The notes: generated from the letters alone by a model not told the origin. A stretch of DNA of 64,000 bases from Jatrophihabitans telluris (GCF_023516435.1 NZ_CP097332.1:496001-560000), one strand, 5' to 3'. Positions 36,880-47,501 are shown, counted from the first letter of the stretch. A program made the numbers and translations.

Positions 36880-38025
36880 ATGGTGTGGAACGCAGCGCGC
36901 AAAGACGAACTCACGGCCAAGATCGCCAACGGCGAGCGATTGTCCTATCAGGACGGCGTCGACCTCTACGACTGTGACGACCTGGCTTGGCTCGGCGGCC
37001 AGGCGCACTCGGTGCGGACCGCCAAGAACGGCAACGTGACCTTCTTCAACGTCAACCGGCACCTGAACCTGACCAACGTCTGCCGGGCCTCCTGCGCCTA
37101 CTGCTCCTTCGAGCGCAAACCGGGCGCCAAGGACGCATACACCATGCGCGTCGAAGAGGCCGTCGAGCTGGCCAGTGCCATGAAGGACGACGGCCTCACC
37201 GAGCTGCACATCGTCAACGGGCTGCACCCCACGCTGCCCTGGAAGTACTACCCGCGCGTTCTGCGCGAACTCAAGGCCGTACTGCCCGACGTCGCGCTCA
37301 AGGCTTTCACCGCGACCGAGATCCACTACTTCGAGGAGATCAGCGGCCTGAGCGCGGACGCGATCCTGGACGAACTGATCGAGGCCGGCCTGGAATCGCT
37401 CACCGGAGGCGGCGCCGAGATCTTCGACTGGGAGGTCCGCAAGCAGGTCGTCGACCACAAGACGCACTGGGAGGACTGGTCGCGCATCCACAAGCTGGCC
37501 CACGGCAAGGGCCTGCGCACCCCGGCGACCATGCTCTACGGCCACATCGAGGAGCCACGCCACCGGGTGGACCACGTCCTGCGATTGCGCCAGTTGCAGG
37601 ACGAGACCGGTGGCCACGTCGTGTTCATTCCGCTGCGATTCCACAACGACAACAACCGCCTCTCGCATCTGAGCATGGCCCAGCCGGCTGACGTCCTGAA
37701 GACCTTCGCGGTGTCGCGGCTCCTGCTCGACAACTTCGACCACGTCAAGGTGTTCTGGGTGATGCACGGCTTGTCCACGTCCCAGCTTGCGCTCAACTAC
37801 GGCGCGGACGACATGGACGGCTCGGTCGTCGAATACAAGATCACCCACGACGCCGACGGTTTCGGCACGCCCGACAAGCTGACGCGCGACAATCTGCTGG
37901 ACCTGATCCGCGATGCCGGCTTCCAGCCGAAGGAACGCAACACCCGCTACGAGGTCATCCGCGAATACGAAGGTCCGGTCAGCCTGGCCGAGCGCCGCGC
38001 GGAGCCGCAGGCCATCTGGGCCTGA
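36880..38025 (+). CDS. mqnE: Aminofutalosine synthase (radical SAM)
   Basis: A 381-residue radical SAM enzyme of the futalosine pathway. It joins 3-[(1-carboxyvinyl)oxy]benzoate, made by MqnA, with the adenosyl radical of SAM to give aminofutalosine. The Fe-S cluster motif is CRASCAYC (C68, C72, C75). The block ELHIVNGLHPTLPW distinguishes MqnE from MqnC (which has MLQGGHSP). It ends at 38025, 27 bp before the DUF4229 gene. Confidence 0.95.
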   Translation: MVWNAARKDELTAKIANGERLSYQDGVDLYDCDDLAWLGGQAHSVRTAKNGNVTFFNVNRHLNLTNVCRASCAYCSFERKPGAKDAYTMRVEEAVELASAMKDDGLTELHIVNGLHPTLPWKYYPRVLRELKAVLPDVALKAFTATEIHYFEEISGLSADAILDELIEAGLESLTGGGAEIFDWEVRKQVVDHKTHWEDWSRIHKLAHGKGLRTPATMLYGHIEEPRHRVDHVLRLRQLQDETGGHVVFIPLRFHNDNNRLSHLSMAQPADVLKTFAVSRLLLDNFDHVKVFWVMHGLSTSQLALNYGADDMDGSVVEYKITHDADGFGTPDKLTRDNLLDLIRDAGFQPKERNTRYEVIREYEGPVSLAERRAEPQAIWA

Positions 38026-38052
38026 CGGCACCCCAGAGACGAGAGACCAGCG

Positions 38053-38343
38053 ATGACCGAGCAACGGCCCCAGGCGCCCACTGCCCTGCAGTCCCTGGGT
38101 GCGATGTGGCTGTACACGCTGCTGCGGTTCGGGATCTTCTTCCTGATCTGGGGCCTGCTCTGGCTGGCCCGTGTACCAGGCCTGCTCGCCGCGATCCTCG
38201 CCGTGATCCTGTCGGTGCCGCTGTCGTTCGTATTGCTCAACCGGCAGCGGCAGAAGATGGCCAGCAACCTCGAACAGCGCATGGAGGCCCGCAAGGCCAA
38301 GACGCACGACCTGGACCAGAAGCTCTCAGGCGAGGACGGCTGA
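38053..38343 (+). CDS. DUF4229 small membrane protein
   Basis: A 96-residue protein with two membrane helices (LLRFGIFFLIWGLLWLAR and GLLAAILAVILSVPLSFVLL) and a charged C-terminus (QRQKMASNLEQRMEARKAKT). DUF4229 genes are commonly found beside menaquinone genes in actinobacteria. The function is unknown. It is convergent with the reverse transcriptase gene, 42 bp away. Confidence 0.85.
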   Translation: MTEQRPQAPTALQSLGAMWLYTLLRFGIFFLIWGLLWLARVPGLLAAILAVILSVPLSFVLLNRQRQKMASNLEQRMEARKAKTHDLDQKLSGEDG

Positions 38344-38385
38344 GGGCCCCACGTGGCAGCGCTCGAGCTGCGCGAGCCGGAGAGC

Positions 38386-39693
38386 TCAGCGCGACCAGTC
38401 GATCTGGTCGAATCCAGCTCGCAGCTTTCGTCCGTCCGCCTCGTCGAGTTGCCCGGCCCAGCCGATCCGTCCCGCCAGCTCGCCCCGTAGGTGGGCCACG
38501 CCGCGTTCGCCTGCCTGGCTGCTCGGTCCCGATGCGAGGCAGTTGTGCACGATGGCCCGCAGTCGGTCCCGCTCCCGTCGGTCCAGCCGGGGACGGTCGT
38601 TGACCACGGCCCCCAGCACGCGCTGACGCTGGTGCGTTCGAAGCACCCGAGTCTTGGCCTCGTTGACGGCAAAGCCCTCAGAACGCACGATCTCCCGCAC
38701 GCCGGCCAGCAATGGTCCGACCGCGAGCGAGTCCGGTCCGCTGAAGGTCAGGTCATCGACGTAGCGGGTGTAGGCCGCACCCAGTCGCTCGGCCAAGGCC
38801 GTCAACCGACGATCCAAGCCGTAGGCGATGGCGTTGGCCAGCCGCGGGGACGACGGTGAGCCCTGCGGAAGATGGGCCGAGCTCAGTCGATGCGACCAAC
38901 GCCAGTGCGCTGCCAGCCGGTCGGGATCGGCCGGTCTGGGTAGTCCGCGGCGAACGGTCAACGGAACGGCTGCGGTGCACAGGCCGGCGACGGTGGCGGC
39001 CAGAACTCGGTCCAGTCCGATCAGCCCGAGCTCGCCGGCAACGCGGTCGGCGGTGATCGAGGCGAAGAACGACTCCAGGTCACAACGCACCACCACCGCC
39101 TGCTCGGCGTGCGGCCGCAGCGCGGTGCCGACAGACCGGTCCGCCACCGCGCCGTGGGCGGCCGGATGCAGCGGCAGCGAGCTGAGCACCGAGGAGGCGA
39201 TCCGGCGTTGGATTTCCTTCAATCGGACCTTGGGAATCTCCAGCAAGCGCGGGTGGGACGGGTCAGCGACCACCCGGTAACGGTAGTGCCGCAGTCGCTG
39301 CTCGCCGGTGCGGGAATTGCGCTGCTGGAGGTCGGCAAACCAGCGCAGCTCGGCCTCCTCCAGCCAGAGCAGCCGCAACAGCTCGTCGGTATTGCGAAGC
39401 GGCGGGTCGATGCCGACGAGCCGGCGGCGACGCACTCGAGGCGGCGGCGGGGGTGGCGGGGGCTCCGGATGGGTGCGCGGGGTGGCCACCTCCCGGCGTT
39501 CGGCCAACAAGGCCATCAGGGCCGCGGGATCGGGCGGCTGCGGCCAGCGCTCGACGATGTCGGCCACGAGGCGGGTCATGTCGGCACTCGGGCGCAACCA
39601 GCCCGCCTCGTGCGCCAGCCGCAGCTCCATCAATGACGGACGCCACGGACCGGCCAGGAGCACCCGGGTGATGTCAACGGGATCGAGGATCAC
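38386..39693 (-). CDS. Retron-type reverse transcriptase
   Basis: A 435-residue RNA-directed DNA polymerase. Residues 1-75 form a helical extension, linked by a run of eight prolines to the RT core. Core landmarks: LLEIPKVRLKEIQRRI (RT1), DRSVGTALRPH (a TALRPH version of the retron NAxxH region), CDLESFFASI with catalytic D205, HLPQGSPSSPRLAN at 274-287, the YVDD box at 311-314 inside TRYVDDLTFSG, and VLGAVVNDRPRLDRRE at 359-374, where retron RTs usually have VTG. No maturase or endonuclease domain is present, which argues against a group II intron. The GTG start at 39691-39693 is 12 nt after a candidate msr-msd. No obvious effector gene adjoins it; it sits alone among menaquinone genes. Confidence 0.88.
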   Translation of the reverse strand: MILDPVDITRVLLAGPWRPSLMELRLAHEAGWLRPSADMTRLVADIVERWPQPPDPAALMALLAERREVATPRTHPEPPPPPPPPRVRRRRLVGIDPPLRNTDELLRLLWLEEAELRWFADLQQRNSRTGEQRLRHYRYRVVADPSHPRLLEIPKVRLKEIQRRIASSVLSSLPLHPAAHGAVADRSVGTALRPHAEQAVVVRCDLESFFASITADRVAGELGLIGLDRVLAATVAGLCTAAVPLTVRRGLPRPADPDRLAAHWRWSHRLSSAHLPQGSPSSPRLANAIAYGLDRRLTALAERLGAAYTRYVDDLTFSGPDSLAVGPLLAGVREIVRSEGFAVNEAKTRVLRTHQRQRVLGAVVNDRPRLDRRERDRLRAIVHNCLASGPSSQAGERGVAHLRGELAGRIGWAGQLDEADGRKLRAGFDQIDWSR

Positions 39694-39704
39694 GACGTGG
39701 ATCC

Positions 39705-39849
39705 CGGCACGGCACGGCCCCTCTCGCTGTGCGCGCCCCCTCCTGCCGCGTGCGACAGGGCCGGGCGTGCGCCGAAGTGGCGAACTGTTGGTGCGTCCAC
39801 GGGGTTACCCCGCAGAGACCGGTCGGACCGATCGTCCCGTGCCGTGCCG
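39705..39849 (-). ncRNA. Candidate retron msr-msd non-coding RNA
   Basis: The 172-bp gap between the phosphatase stop (39866) and the RT start (39693) holds a perfect 13-bp inverted repeat: CGGCACGGCACGG at 39705-39717 and CCGTGCCGTGCCG at 39837-39849. They enclose 119 nt and fit the a2 and a1 arms of a retron RNA transcribed on the minus strand. Inside, in RNA order, are a CGGT-ACCG hairpin (39820-39830), CGGGG-TAA-CCCCG (39800-39812), CGCC-ACTTC-GGCG (39770-39782) and a longer imperfect GC-rich hairpin (about 39729-39772). I did not find the AGC branch-point motif directly after a1, and the arm is internally repetitive, so this is a candidate only. Confidence 0.4.
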
Positions 39850-39865
39850 AGAACGCGGTGCCAGC

Positions 39866-41553
<1,688 letters not shown>

Positions 41554-41605
41554 ACCGTTCTGACGCTGAAACGGCCTGCCTGTCAGGCGAGAACCGAAGG
41601 AAACC

Positions 41606-42619
41606 GTGACCGAGCCCATCATCGATGCCGACATCGCCAACTGGTTGATCCGGACCCAGCCGAACGGCGAGCCCACCAGTATTGGCGAGGCTCGGCAACG
41701 TTCCCGGAACGAGAATGCGTTAGCACTGGAGCACATGACGCAGCGTTTGGTCCCGGCCACCGAGGTCGACGATGAGATCGACGGGCCGGCCGGTCCGCTG
41801 CCCATCCGCGTGCTGCGTCCCAGCGAGGGCCAGCAGGGACCGCTGCCGACCGTTGTCTACTTCCACGGCGGCGGGTGGGTCGTCGGCGACATCGACACCC
41901 ACCTCGGGCACGCCCGGCGGATCTGTACCCAGTTCGGGGCGGTCGTCGTGACCGTGGGCTACCGGCTCGCGCCGGAGGACCGCTTCCCGGCTGCCTTCGA
42001 CGACGCGGTCGCGGCCACCGAATGGGCCGACACGCACCGCTCCGAGCTCGGTGGCGGACCCGAACTCATCCTCGCCGGTGACAGCGCCGGCGGGCAGTTG
42101 GCCGCCTCCACCGCGATCGCCCGTCGCGACGCCGGCCAGCCGCTCACCGCCCAGCTGCTGCTGTACCCGGTGACCGATGTGGCCGGCCGCTACGCCGCGG
42201 ACCCGGTGAACGCTTTCTACATGTCGCGCCAGACCACCGGCAGCAATTTCGGCCTCACCCTGGAGGGCATGGCCGACTTCGCCCACAACTACGTCACCGA
42301 CGCGGAGTCGACCGACTGGCGCGTGTCGCCGATGCGCGCCAAGGACCTGACCGGCGTCGCGCCGGCGGTGATCCACACCGCGACCCTGGACGTGCTCCGC
42401 ACCGAGGGCAACTTCTACGCCCACGCTCTGCAGCGATCCGGTGTCCGGGTGATCACCCGCGAGTGGCCGACGCTCAACCACTCCTACTTCGGGCTGGGGG
42501 GTGTTTCGGCGGTCGCCGACGGAGCAGCGGCCCAGGCCGCCGACGACCTGCGGGACCTGCTCGCCGGTGGTGGCAGCACCGAGGCGCCGCCCGAGCGGAC
42601 GCTACCCTCGTACCCGTGA
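41606..42619 (+). CDS. Alpha/beta hydrolase, hormone-sensitive lipase-type esterase
   Basis: A 337-residue carboxylic ester hydrolase. The oxyanion-hole motif is YFHGGGWVVGD and the nucleophile Ser is in LAGDSAGGQLAAS. Acid and base candidates are in the C-terminal TLDVLRTEG and LNHSYFGLGG. No signal peptide is seen. It sits between mqnA and mqnC without an obvious pathway role. The start is GTG 41606. Confidence 0.9.
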   Translation: MTEPIIDADIANWLIRTQPNGEPTSIGEARQRSRNENALALEHMTQRLVPATEVDDEIDGPAGPLPIRVLRPSEGQQGPLPTVVYFHGGGWVVGDIDTHLGHARRICTQFGAVVVTVGYRLAPEDRFPAAFDDAVAATEWADTHRSELGGGPELILAGDSAGGQLAASTAIARRDAGQPLTAQLLLYPVTDVAGRYAADPVNAFYMSRQTTGSNFGLTLEGMADFAHNYVTDAESTDWRVSPMRAKDLTGVAPAVIHTATLDVLRTEGNFYAHALQRSGVRVITREWPTLNHSYFGLGGVSAVADGAAAQAADDLRDLLAGGGSTEAPPERTLPSYP

Positions 42620-42665
42620 CGAGTACCCCTGCCGACGGTCGGCGCCGCGATGAAGGAGACGAGCA

Positions 42666-43838
42666 GTGAGTACCGAGATCTCCGACCTGCTGGCGCACGC
42701 CGCCGACGGTGGCCGGATCAGTCCTGACCAGGCGTTGCTGCTGTACACCGACGCGCCGCTGCACGCGCTGGGCGAGGCGGCCGATGCGGTACGCCGGCGG
42801 CGGTACCCCGACAACATCGCGACCTACATCATCGATCGCAACATCAACTACACCAACGTCTGCCTGACCGCCTGCAAGTTCTGTGCCTTCTACCGGGCAC
42901 CGAAGCACGAGGAGGGGTGGACGCACTCGGACGAGGAGATCCTGCGCCGCTGTGGCGAGGCGGTCGAACTCGGCGCGACCCAGATCATGCTGCAGGGCGG
43001 TCACTCCCCGGACCTGGGCATCGAGTGGTACGAGCGCATCTTCTCCGCCATCAAGGGCGAGTACCCGACGTTGACCCTGCACTCCCTCGGTGCGTCGGAG
43101 GTCGTGCACATCGGCCGGGTCAGCGCCCTCGACCACGCCGAAGTCATCGCGCGCCTGCACACCGCCGGGCTGGACTCCTTCGCCGGCGCCGGTGCCGAGA
43201 TCCTGGTGAAGCGCCCGCGCACGGCCATCGCGCCACTGAAGGAGGACGGTGAAACCTGGCTGTCGGTCATGGAGACCGCGCACCGGCTCGGCGTCGAGTC
43301 CACCGCCACGTTCATGATGGGCACCGGGGAGACGAACGCCGAGCGCATCGAGCACCTGCGCATGGTTCGCGACGTCCAGGACCGCACCGGTGGATTTCGC
43401 TCCTTCATCCCGTGGACCTACCAGGCCGAGAACAACCACCTCAAGGGCCGTACCCAGGCCACGTCGCTGGAGTACCTGCGCATGATCGCGGTGGCTCGGC
43501 TGTTCTTCGACAACGTCAATCACCTGCAGGGCAGCTGGTTGACCACCGGCAAGGACATCGGCCAGCTCACCCTGCACTTCGGTGCTGACGACCTCGGTTC
43601 GGTCATGCTCGAGGAGAACGTCGTGTCCAGTGCCGGAGCCAGGCACCGGTCCAACCGGACGGAGCTGATCGAGCTGATCAGGTCAGCCGGCCGGATTCCC
43701 GCCCAGCGCGACACGCTCTACAACCACGTGCTCGTCCACGCCGACCCTGCTCTGGATCCGGTCGACGCCCGGGTCCACTCGCACTTCTCCTCCACGGCGC
43801 TCACGCTGCTTCCGGTCGCCTCTGCCGCTGCCAGCTGA
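42666..43838 (+). CDS. mqnC: Cyclic dehypoxanthinyl futalosine synthase (radical SAM)
   Basis: A 390-residue radical SAM enzyme that cyclises dehypoxanthine futalosine. The cluster motif is CLTACKFC (C66, C70, C73) after RNINYTNV. QIMLQGGHSPDLG identifies the MqnC branch, and FRSFIPWTYQ and LHFGADDLGSVMLEENVV support it. GAAGGAGA precedes GTG 42666. The hydrolase or deaminase that acts between MqnE and MqnC, and MqnD, are not in this window. Confidence 0.95.
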   Translation: MSTEISDLLAHAADGGRISPDQALLLYTDAPLHALGEAADAVRRRRYPDNIATYIIDRNINYTNVCLTACKFCAFYRAPKHEEGWTHSDEEILRRCGEAVELGATQIMLQGGHSPDLGIEWYERIFSAIKGEYPTLTLHSLGASEVVHIGRVSALDHAEVIARLHTAGLDSFAGAGAEILVKRPRTAIAPLKEDGETWLSVMETAHRLGVESTATFMMGTGETNAERIEHLRMVRDVQDRTGGFRSFIPWTYQAENNHLKGRTQATSLEYLRMIAVARLFFDNVNHLQGSWLTTGKDIGQLTLHFGADDLGSVMLEENVVSSAGARHRSNRTELIELIRSAGRIPAQRDTLYNHVLVHADPALDPVDARVHSHFSSTALTLLPVASAAAS

Positions 43839-43850
43839 CCCGGGCGCCCG

Positions 43851-44735
43851 ATGTCTTCGGTTGTTCTCGCGGTGTCGGCCGGCGTCGCTGCGGCGATCGC
43901 CTACGGTGCGGGCACCGCCGGTCAGCACGCCGCGGCCTACAGCGGGCGGGCGGACGCGGGGCGACTGCTGGAGCTGCTGCGCAATCCTCGCTGGCTGGCG
44001 GCGACGGCCGGCGACGGGCTCGGCGTCCTGCTGCAGCTGATCGCCCTGGCCAGCGGACCGGTCGTGCTCGTCCAGCCTCTGCTCATCCTGGCTCTGCCGG
44101 TCGCGGTCCTGTTGCGATCCGCCTTCGGGGTGCCGGCCCCCGCGAGACGTGAGTTACTCGACTGCTTCGTGGTGATCCTGGGGCTGGCGGGGTTTTTCGC
44201 CCTGCTCGGAGAGCCGCACCGCGGTCGTATCATCGCCACTGCCCCGGCGGCTTGGACGGCCGGGTTGGCGCTGGTCGCGGGGCTGGCGCTGCTGCTCGCG
44301 ATGCGGCACCGGGCCCCCGTCCCGCGCGCGGTCGGCTTCGGTGTGGTGGCGGGGTGTTGGTTCGGCGTGGTCAGCGTCCTCGTCGAGGCCGTCTCGGTCG
44401 TGTGGATCGCCGAGGGCTTGGAGGGTTTCGGTGACCCCCGCGGGCTGATCCCGTTGGTGGCGGTGGTCGTACTGGGCGGCGGCGGGTACCTGCTCGTCCA
44501 GGTCGGCTTCCAGCTCGGACCACTGGCGGCCAGCTTCCCCGCCAACCTCATCCTCGATCCGGTGGTCGCCGTCGTCCTCGGCGCGGTCTTGCTCGGCGAA
44601 CAGATTCCGCTGGGCGGCGTCAAGGGGCTCGGGTACCTCGCTTGCCTGGCCGCCGTGAGCTGGGGAGCCGTGCGGTTGGCGCGGCCGCCGCTGCCATCGG
44701 GCGTATGCGCATCGGTCACAATGGACGTCTCATGA
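43851..44735 (+). CDS. DMT/EamA-type membrane transporter-like protein
   Basis: A 294-residue protein with about nine to ten helices in two halves, beginning [20 protein letters not shown] and with the second half near [20 protein letters not shown]. It resembles the drug/metabolite transporter (NIPA/EamA) fold. The substrate is unknown. It lies between mqnC and menG and overlaps the menG start (ATGA), so it is likely co-expressed with quinone genes. Confidence 0.75.
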   Translation: MSSVVLAVSAGVAAAIAYGAGTAGQHAAAYSGRADAGRLLELLRNPRWLAATAGDGLGVLLQLIALASGPVVLVQPLLILALPVAVLLRSAFGVPAPARRELLDCFVVILGLAGFFALLGEPHRGRIIATAPAAWTAGLALVAGLALLLAMRHRAPVPRAVGFGVVAGCWFGVVSVLVEAVSVVWIAEGLEGFGDPRGLIPLVAVVVLGGGGYLLVQVGFQLGPLAASFPANLILDPVVAVVLGAVLLGEQIPLGGVKGLGYLACLAAVSWGAVRLARPPLPSGVCASVTMDVS

Positions 44736-45433
44736 CTCGTGCATCGCTGGACAAGCAACCACGTGAGGTCGCGTCGATGTTCGACGGTGTGGCCAAACGC
44801 TACGACCTGACGAACTCGGTGCTGTCGTTCGGGCAGGACCGCCGTTGGCGCCGCCGCACCCGTGAGGCGCTGGCGCTCAAGCCCGGGCAGCGGGTGTTGG
44901 ACGTCGCCGCCGGAACCGGTGTGTCGACGCTGGAGCTGTCCCGGTCCGGTGCGAGCGCGGTGGCCAGCGACTTCTCGATGGGTATGTTGCAGGCCGGCAA
45001 GCGTCGTACCGACCGCCGGTTCCTACCCTTCGTAGCCGCCGATGCGATGCGACTGCCGTTCGCGGACAGCACGTTCGACGCGGTCACGATCTCGTTCGGC
45101 CTGCGCAACGTCGTGGACCCGGAGTCCGCCTTGGCCGAGTTCGCCCGTGTCGCGAAGCCGGGTGGACGGTTGGTGGTCTGCGAGTTCTCCACGCCGGTCG
45201 TCCCCGTTTTCCGCCAGATGTATCTGAACTACCTGATGCGGGCGTTGCCGTGGATCGCTCGCCGGGTGTCTTCCAACCCCGACGCCTACGTGTACCTGGC
45301 GGAGTCCATCCGGTCGTGGCCGGACCAGGGGGCCCTGAGCCGGACGATCAGTGCGGCGGGATGGTCCGACGTGCAGTGGCGCAACCTCACCGGGGGGATC
45401 GTCGCCCTGCACCGAGCCGAGAAACCTCTCTAA
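44732..45433 (+). CDS. menG: Demethylmenaquinone methyltransferase
   Basis: A 233-residue SAM-dependent methyltransferase of the UbiE/MenG family that makes menaquinone in the last step. Motifs are [20 protein letters not shown] at the N-terminus, [15 protein letters not shown] (motif I) and the UbiE signature [18 protein letters not shown] with [16 protein letters not shown] 44732 overlaps the stop of the transporter gene. It completes the menaquinone branch of this region. Confidence 0.94.
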   Translation: MTRASLDKQPREVASMFDGVAKRYDLTNSVLSFGQDRRWRRRTREALALKPGQRVLDVAAGTGVSTLELSRSGASAVASDFSMGMLQAGKRRTDRRFLPFVAADAMRLPFADSTFDAVTISFGLRNVVDPESALAEFARVAKPGGRLVVCEFSTPVVPVFRQMYLNYLMRALPWIARRVSSNPDAYVYLAESIRSWPDQGALSRTISAAGWSDVQWRNLTGGIVALHRAEKPL

Positions 45434-45438
45434 CCCCG

Positions 45439-45750
45439 CGTCGAGGTTGCCCTTGTTGTCGTGCGTGGGACGTTGACGTTGCCCTCGTTGTCGAGCCCGC
45501 GACGTTGAGGTTGCCCTCGTTGTCGAGCCCGGGTCGTTGAGGTTGCCCTCGTTGTCGTGCGTGGGACGTTGAGGTTGCCCTCGTTGTCGTGCCCGGGTCG
45601 TTGAGGTTGCCCTCGTTGTCGAAGGATTGCCCGCAACGAGGGCAACCTCAACGTGGGAACGCCCGCAACGAGGGCAACCTCAACGTGGAACGCCCGCAAC
45701 AAGGGCAACCTCAACGTGGGAACGCCCGCAACGAGGGCAACCTCAACGTG
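45439..45750. repeat. Large family A array: six inverted then four direct units
   Basis: Inverted units start at 45439, 45471, 45503, 45535, 45567 and 45599, an exact 32-bp period. Direct units start at 45632, 45664, 45695 and 45727 (32, 31, 32 bp). Each has a 22-bp conserved part and a 10-bp linker. Almost all are the CTC variant; the second unit is GTC. The array fills most of the 417-bp gap 45434-45850. The opposed halves could fold into a long cruciform. Confidence 0.95.
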
Positions 45751-45789
45751 GAGTGGACTGGAGTGGAGGAGAGGGTCCGCATCCTCTTC

Positions 45790-45826
45790 TGGCGGCCCGG
45801 CGTCGGGGTAGAGCGCCGGGCCACCA
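45790..45826 (-). terminator. Terminator-like hairpin after the LPXTG gene
   Basis: TGGCGGCCCGGCG (45790-45802) and CGCCGGGCCACCA (45814-45826) form a 13-bp stem on the minus-strand transcript with one G-U pair and an 11-nt loop. No U-run follows. Confidence 0.6.
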
Positions 45827-45850
45827 AAAGCGGGGTCGTCCGGAGCAGGC

Positions 45851-47470
45851 TTAGTGCCCCGGACGGCGGCGACCGACCAGCAACAGCAGAGTCCCGACCA
45901 GCGCCATGCCTACCCCCAGCACCACGGGAGCGGCGTTGGCTCCCGTGTTGGGCAGGGTCGGCGGCGTGGTGATCGACTCCGGGGGGGAAGTCGACTCGGA
46001 CGGGCTCAGCGGCGTGCTACTGGACGGTGCCGGGCTGGTGGAGCTTTCCGTCGGCGACGGGGTGGGCGGCGCGTTCTGCTGCTCAGGCGTGTTGCCGAAG
46101 TAGGAGTTGTGGTCGGTCACCGTCTTGCCGGACAGGGTTCCGACGGCGGTCACCGTGCCGGTGTCCTCGTGCAGGGTGTTGCCGGCCACGACGTCGGCCA
46201 GCTGGGCGGTGCAGGTGAAGCTGCCCTTGACGGCCAGCGGACCAGCCCAGGTCGTGCCCGTCGACTTGTCCGGGAAGGTGCAGTCCAACCCGGTGACGGT
46301 GCCATTGGTGATCACCTGGTCGGTGACGGCGACGTTCTTCAACGCCTCGTCGCCGGTGTTCGTGATGGTGAAGACCAGCGAGGCGGTGCCGTCAGGGAGC
46401 AGGACCGCCGCGGCGGCCGTGTCCCCGGCGTTGCCGTTGGAATCACCCTTGGCGATGGTGATGTTCGGGGTCGTGTTCGTGCCCGAGCCCTCACCACCGG
46501 CGTCGGCCTGCGACATCTGGGAGCCGGGGTGATACGTCGCCGTGCCGCCGGGGGAGACCGCGGTCTCGGTGGCGGTGTTGGCGAAGGTTTCGGCGGGTGA
46601 GTCCGCGCCGGTGGCGGCGGGGAGGCTGACCGAGAACGTGACGCGGAACAGCTGGCCGGCCGTGGCCGATCCGAGCTTGACGGTCAGCGCCCCGGTCGAG
46701 CACGTGACCGTGGCGCCGGAGTAGGTGGTGCCGTGGGCGAAGGACCCGTTGGCGCCGCCGGTGTCGCCGACGAGCACGGCGACCGTGGCGCAGTCGATCA
46801 ACTGGGGGCTCTGGATGGTGTCGCTCAAAGTGGCCGAGGTGAACGGACCGGTCCGCGTCTCCAGGTACCACTTCAGGAAGTCGGTGGGATTCTGGCGGCC
46901 TTGGTCACCGCGCGTCCAGGCGCCGAATTTCTGGCCGTGGGCGCGGTTGGGCCCGGTGGATCCCGTGACAGTGACGGTGCTGCTGTACTTCGTGCCGTCG
47001 GGCTCGGTGTAGGTGAACGTCTGGTTTCCCGGGGCGGCGGTGAAGTCCGACTTGACGAACGCGCTGCCCGAGACATTGATGTGGCTGGCCGCGAAGTCGG
47101 TCATCGTGAAGGTGATGACGGCGGGAACCGTGTTGCTGACGGACGCGGTCGCGACGACGTTGCCGTTGGCGTCCTTGAGGAGGAACGACGAGGGCAGGTT
47201 GCGCAGCTTGGGATCCAGGGTGAGCTGAAAGGTGTCACCGGCTTGGGTCCCGTTGGGGACCTTCCACTTGATCGTCGTGGTGACCTGGTTGCCCAGGGCC
47301 ACCGGTGACGGTCCGACGGTCACGTCCGTGATGGCGTTGTTGATCGTCGCCGCGTGGGCCGACGAGCCGGAGAAGGCGATCGTGAGTGCCCCGGCCAGCA
47401 GGAGCAGGGCCCCTAGCAACGACGAGAACTTGATGGTCGGACGCACCGTAGCGCGCGCACCTTGGAGCAT
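45851..47470 (-). CDS. LPXTG-anchored surface protein with adhesin-like repeats
   Basis: A 539-residue exported protein. The signal peptide spans LLGALLLLAGALTIAFSGSS and ends near AHA-A. The N-terminal 150 residues resemble Ig-like adhesive domains of Gram-positive surface proteins (ADHS type), with TFTYTEPDGTKYSSTVTV. A DUF11-like domain (SLVFTITNTGDEALKNVAVTD) follows. Then come a Ser/Thr/Pro linker, the sortase motif LPNTG at about residue 506, a hydrophobic helix and RRRPGH. It should be joined to peptidoglycan by a sortase; none is encoded in the window. ATG 47470 is used. Confidence 0.88.
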   Translation of the reverse strand: MLQGARATVRPTIKFSSLLGALLLLAGALTIAFSGSSAHAATINNAITDVTVGPSPVALGNQVTTTIKWKVPNGTQAGDTFQLTLDPKLRNLPSSFLLKDANGNVVATASVSNTVPAVITFTMTDFAASHINVSGSAFVKSDFTAAPGNQTFTYTEPDGTKYSSTVTVTGSTGPNRAHGQKFGAWTRGDQGRQNPTDFLKWYLETRTGPFTSATLSDTIQSPQLIDCATVAVLVGDTGGANGSFAHGTTYSGATVTCSTGALTVKLGSATAGQLFRVTFSVSLPAATGADSPAETFANTATETAVSPGGTATYHPGSQMSQADAGGEGSGTNTTPNITIAKGDSNGNAGDTAAAAVLLPDGTASLVFTITNTGDEALKNVAVTDQVITNGTVTGLDCTFPDKSTGTTWAGPLAVKGSFTCTAQLADVVAGNTLHEDTGTVTAVGTLSGKTVTDHNSYFGNTPEQQNAPPTPSPTESSTSPAPSSSTPLSPSESTSPPESITTPPTLPNTGANAAPVVLGVGMALVGTLLLLVGRRRPGH

Positions 47471-47501
47471 GTATGTCCCCCGAAACGAGTTGAGTGGCAA
47501 T

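Noticed and set aside
36457-38307. 616-codon minus-strand open frame over mqnE
   Set aside because: It is antisense to the clear radical SAM gene; its C-terminal part overlaps PaiB in another frame. No domain is recognisable.
38386-39693. Group II intron
   Set aside because: No maturase (domain X) or endonuclease part, no intron domain V/VI-like sequence seen downstream, and the RT core is of retron type.
45439-45750. CRISPR array
   Set aside because: Repeat-linker periodicity looks similar, but linkers are only 10 bp, nearly identical, the orientation flips in the middle, and no cas genes are present.
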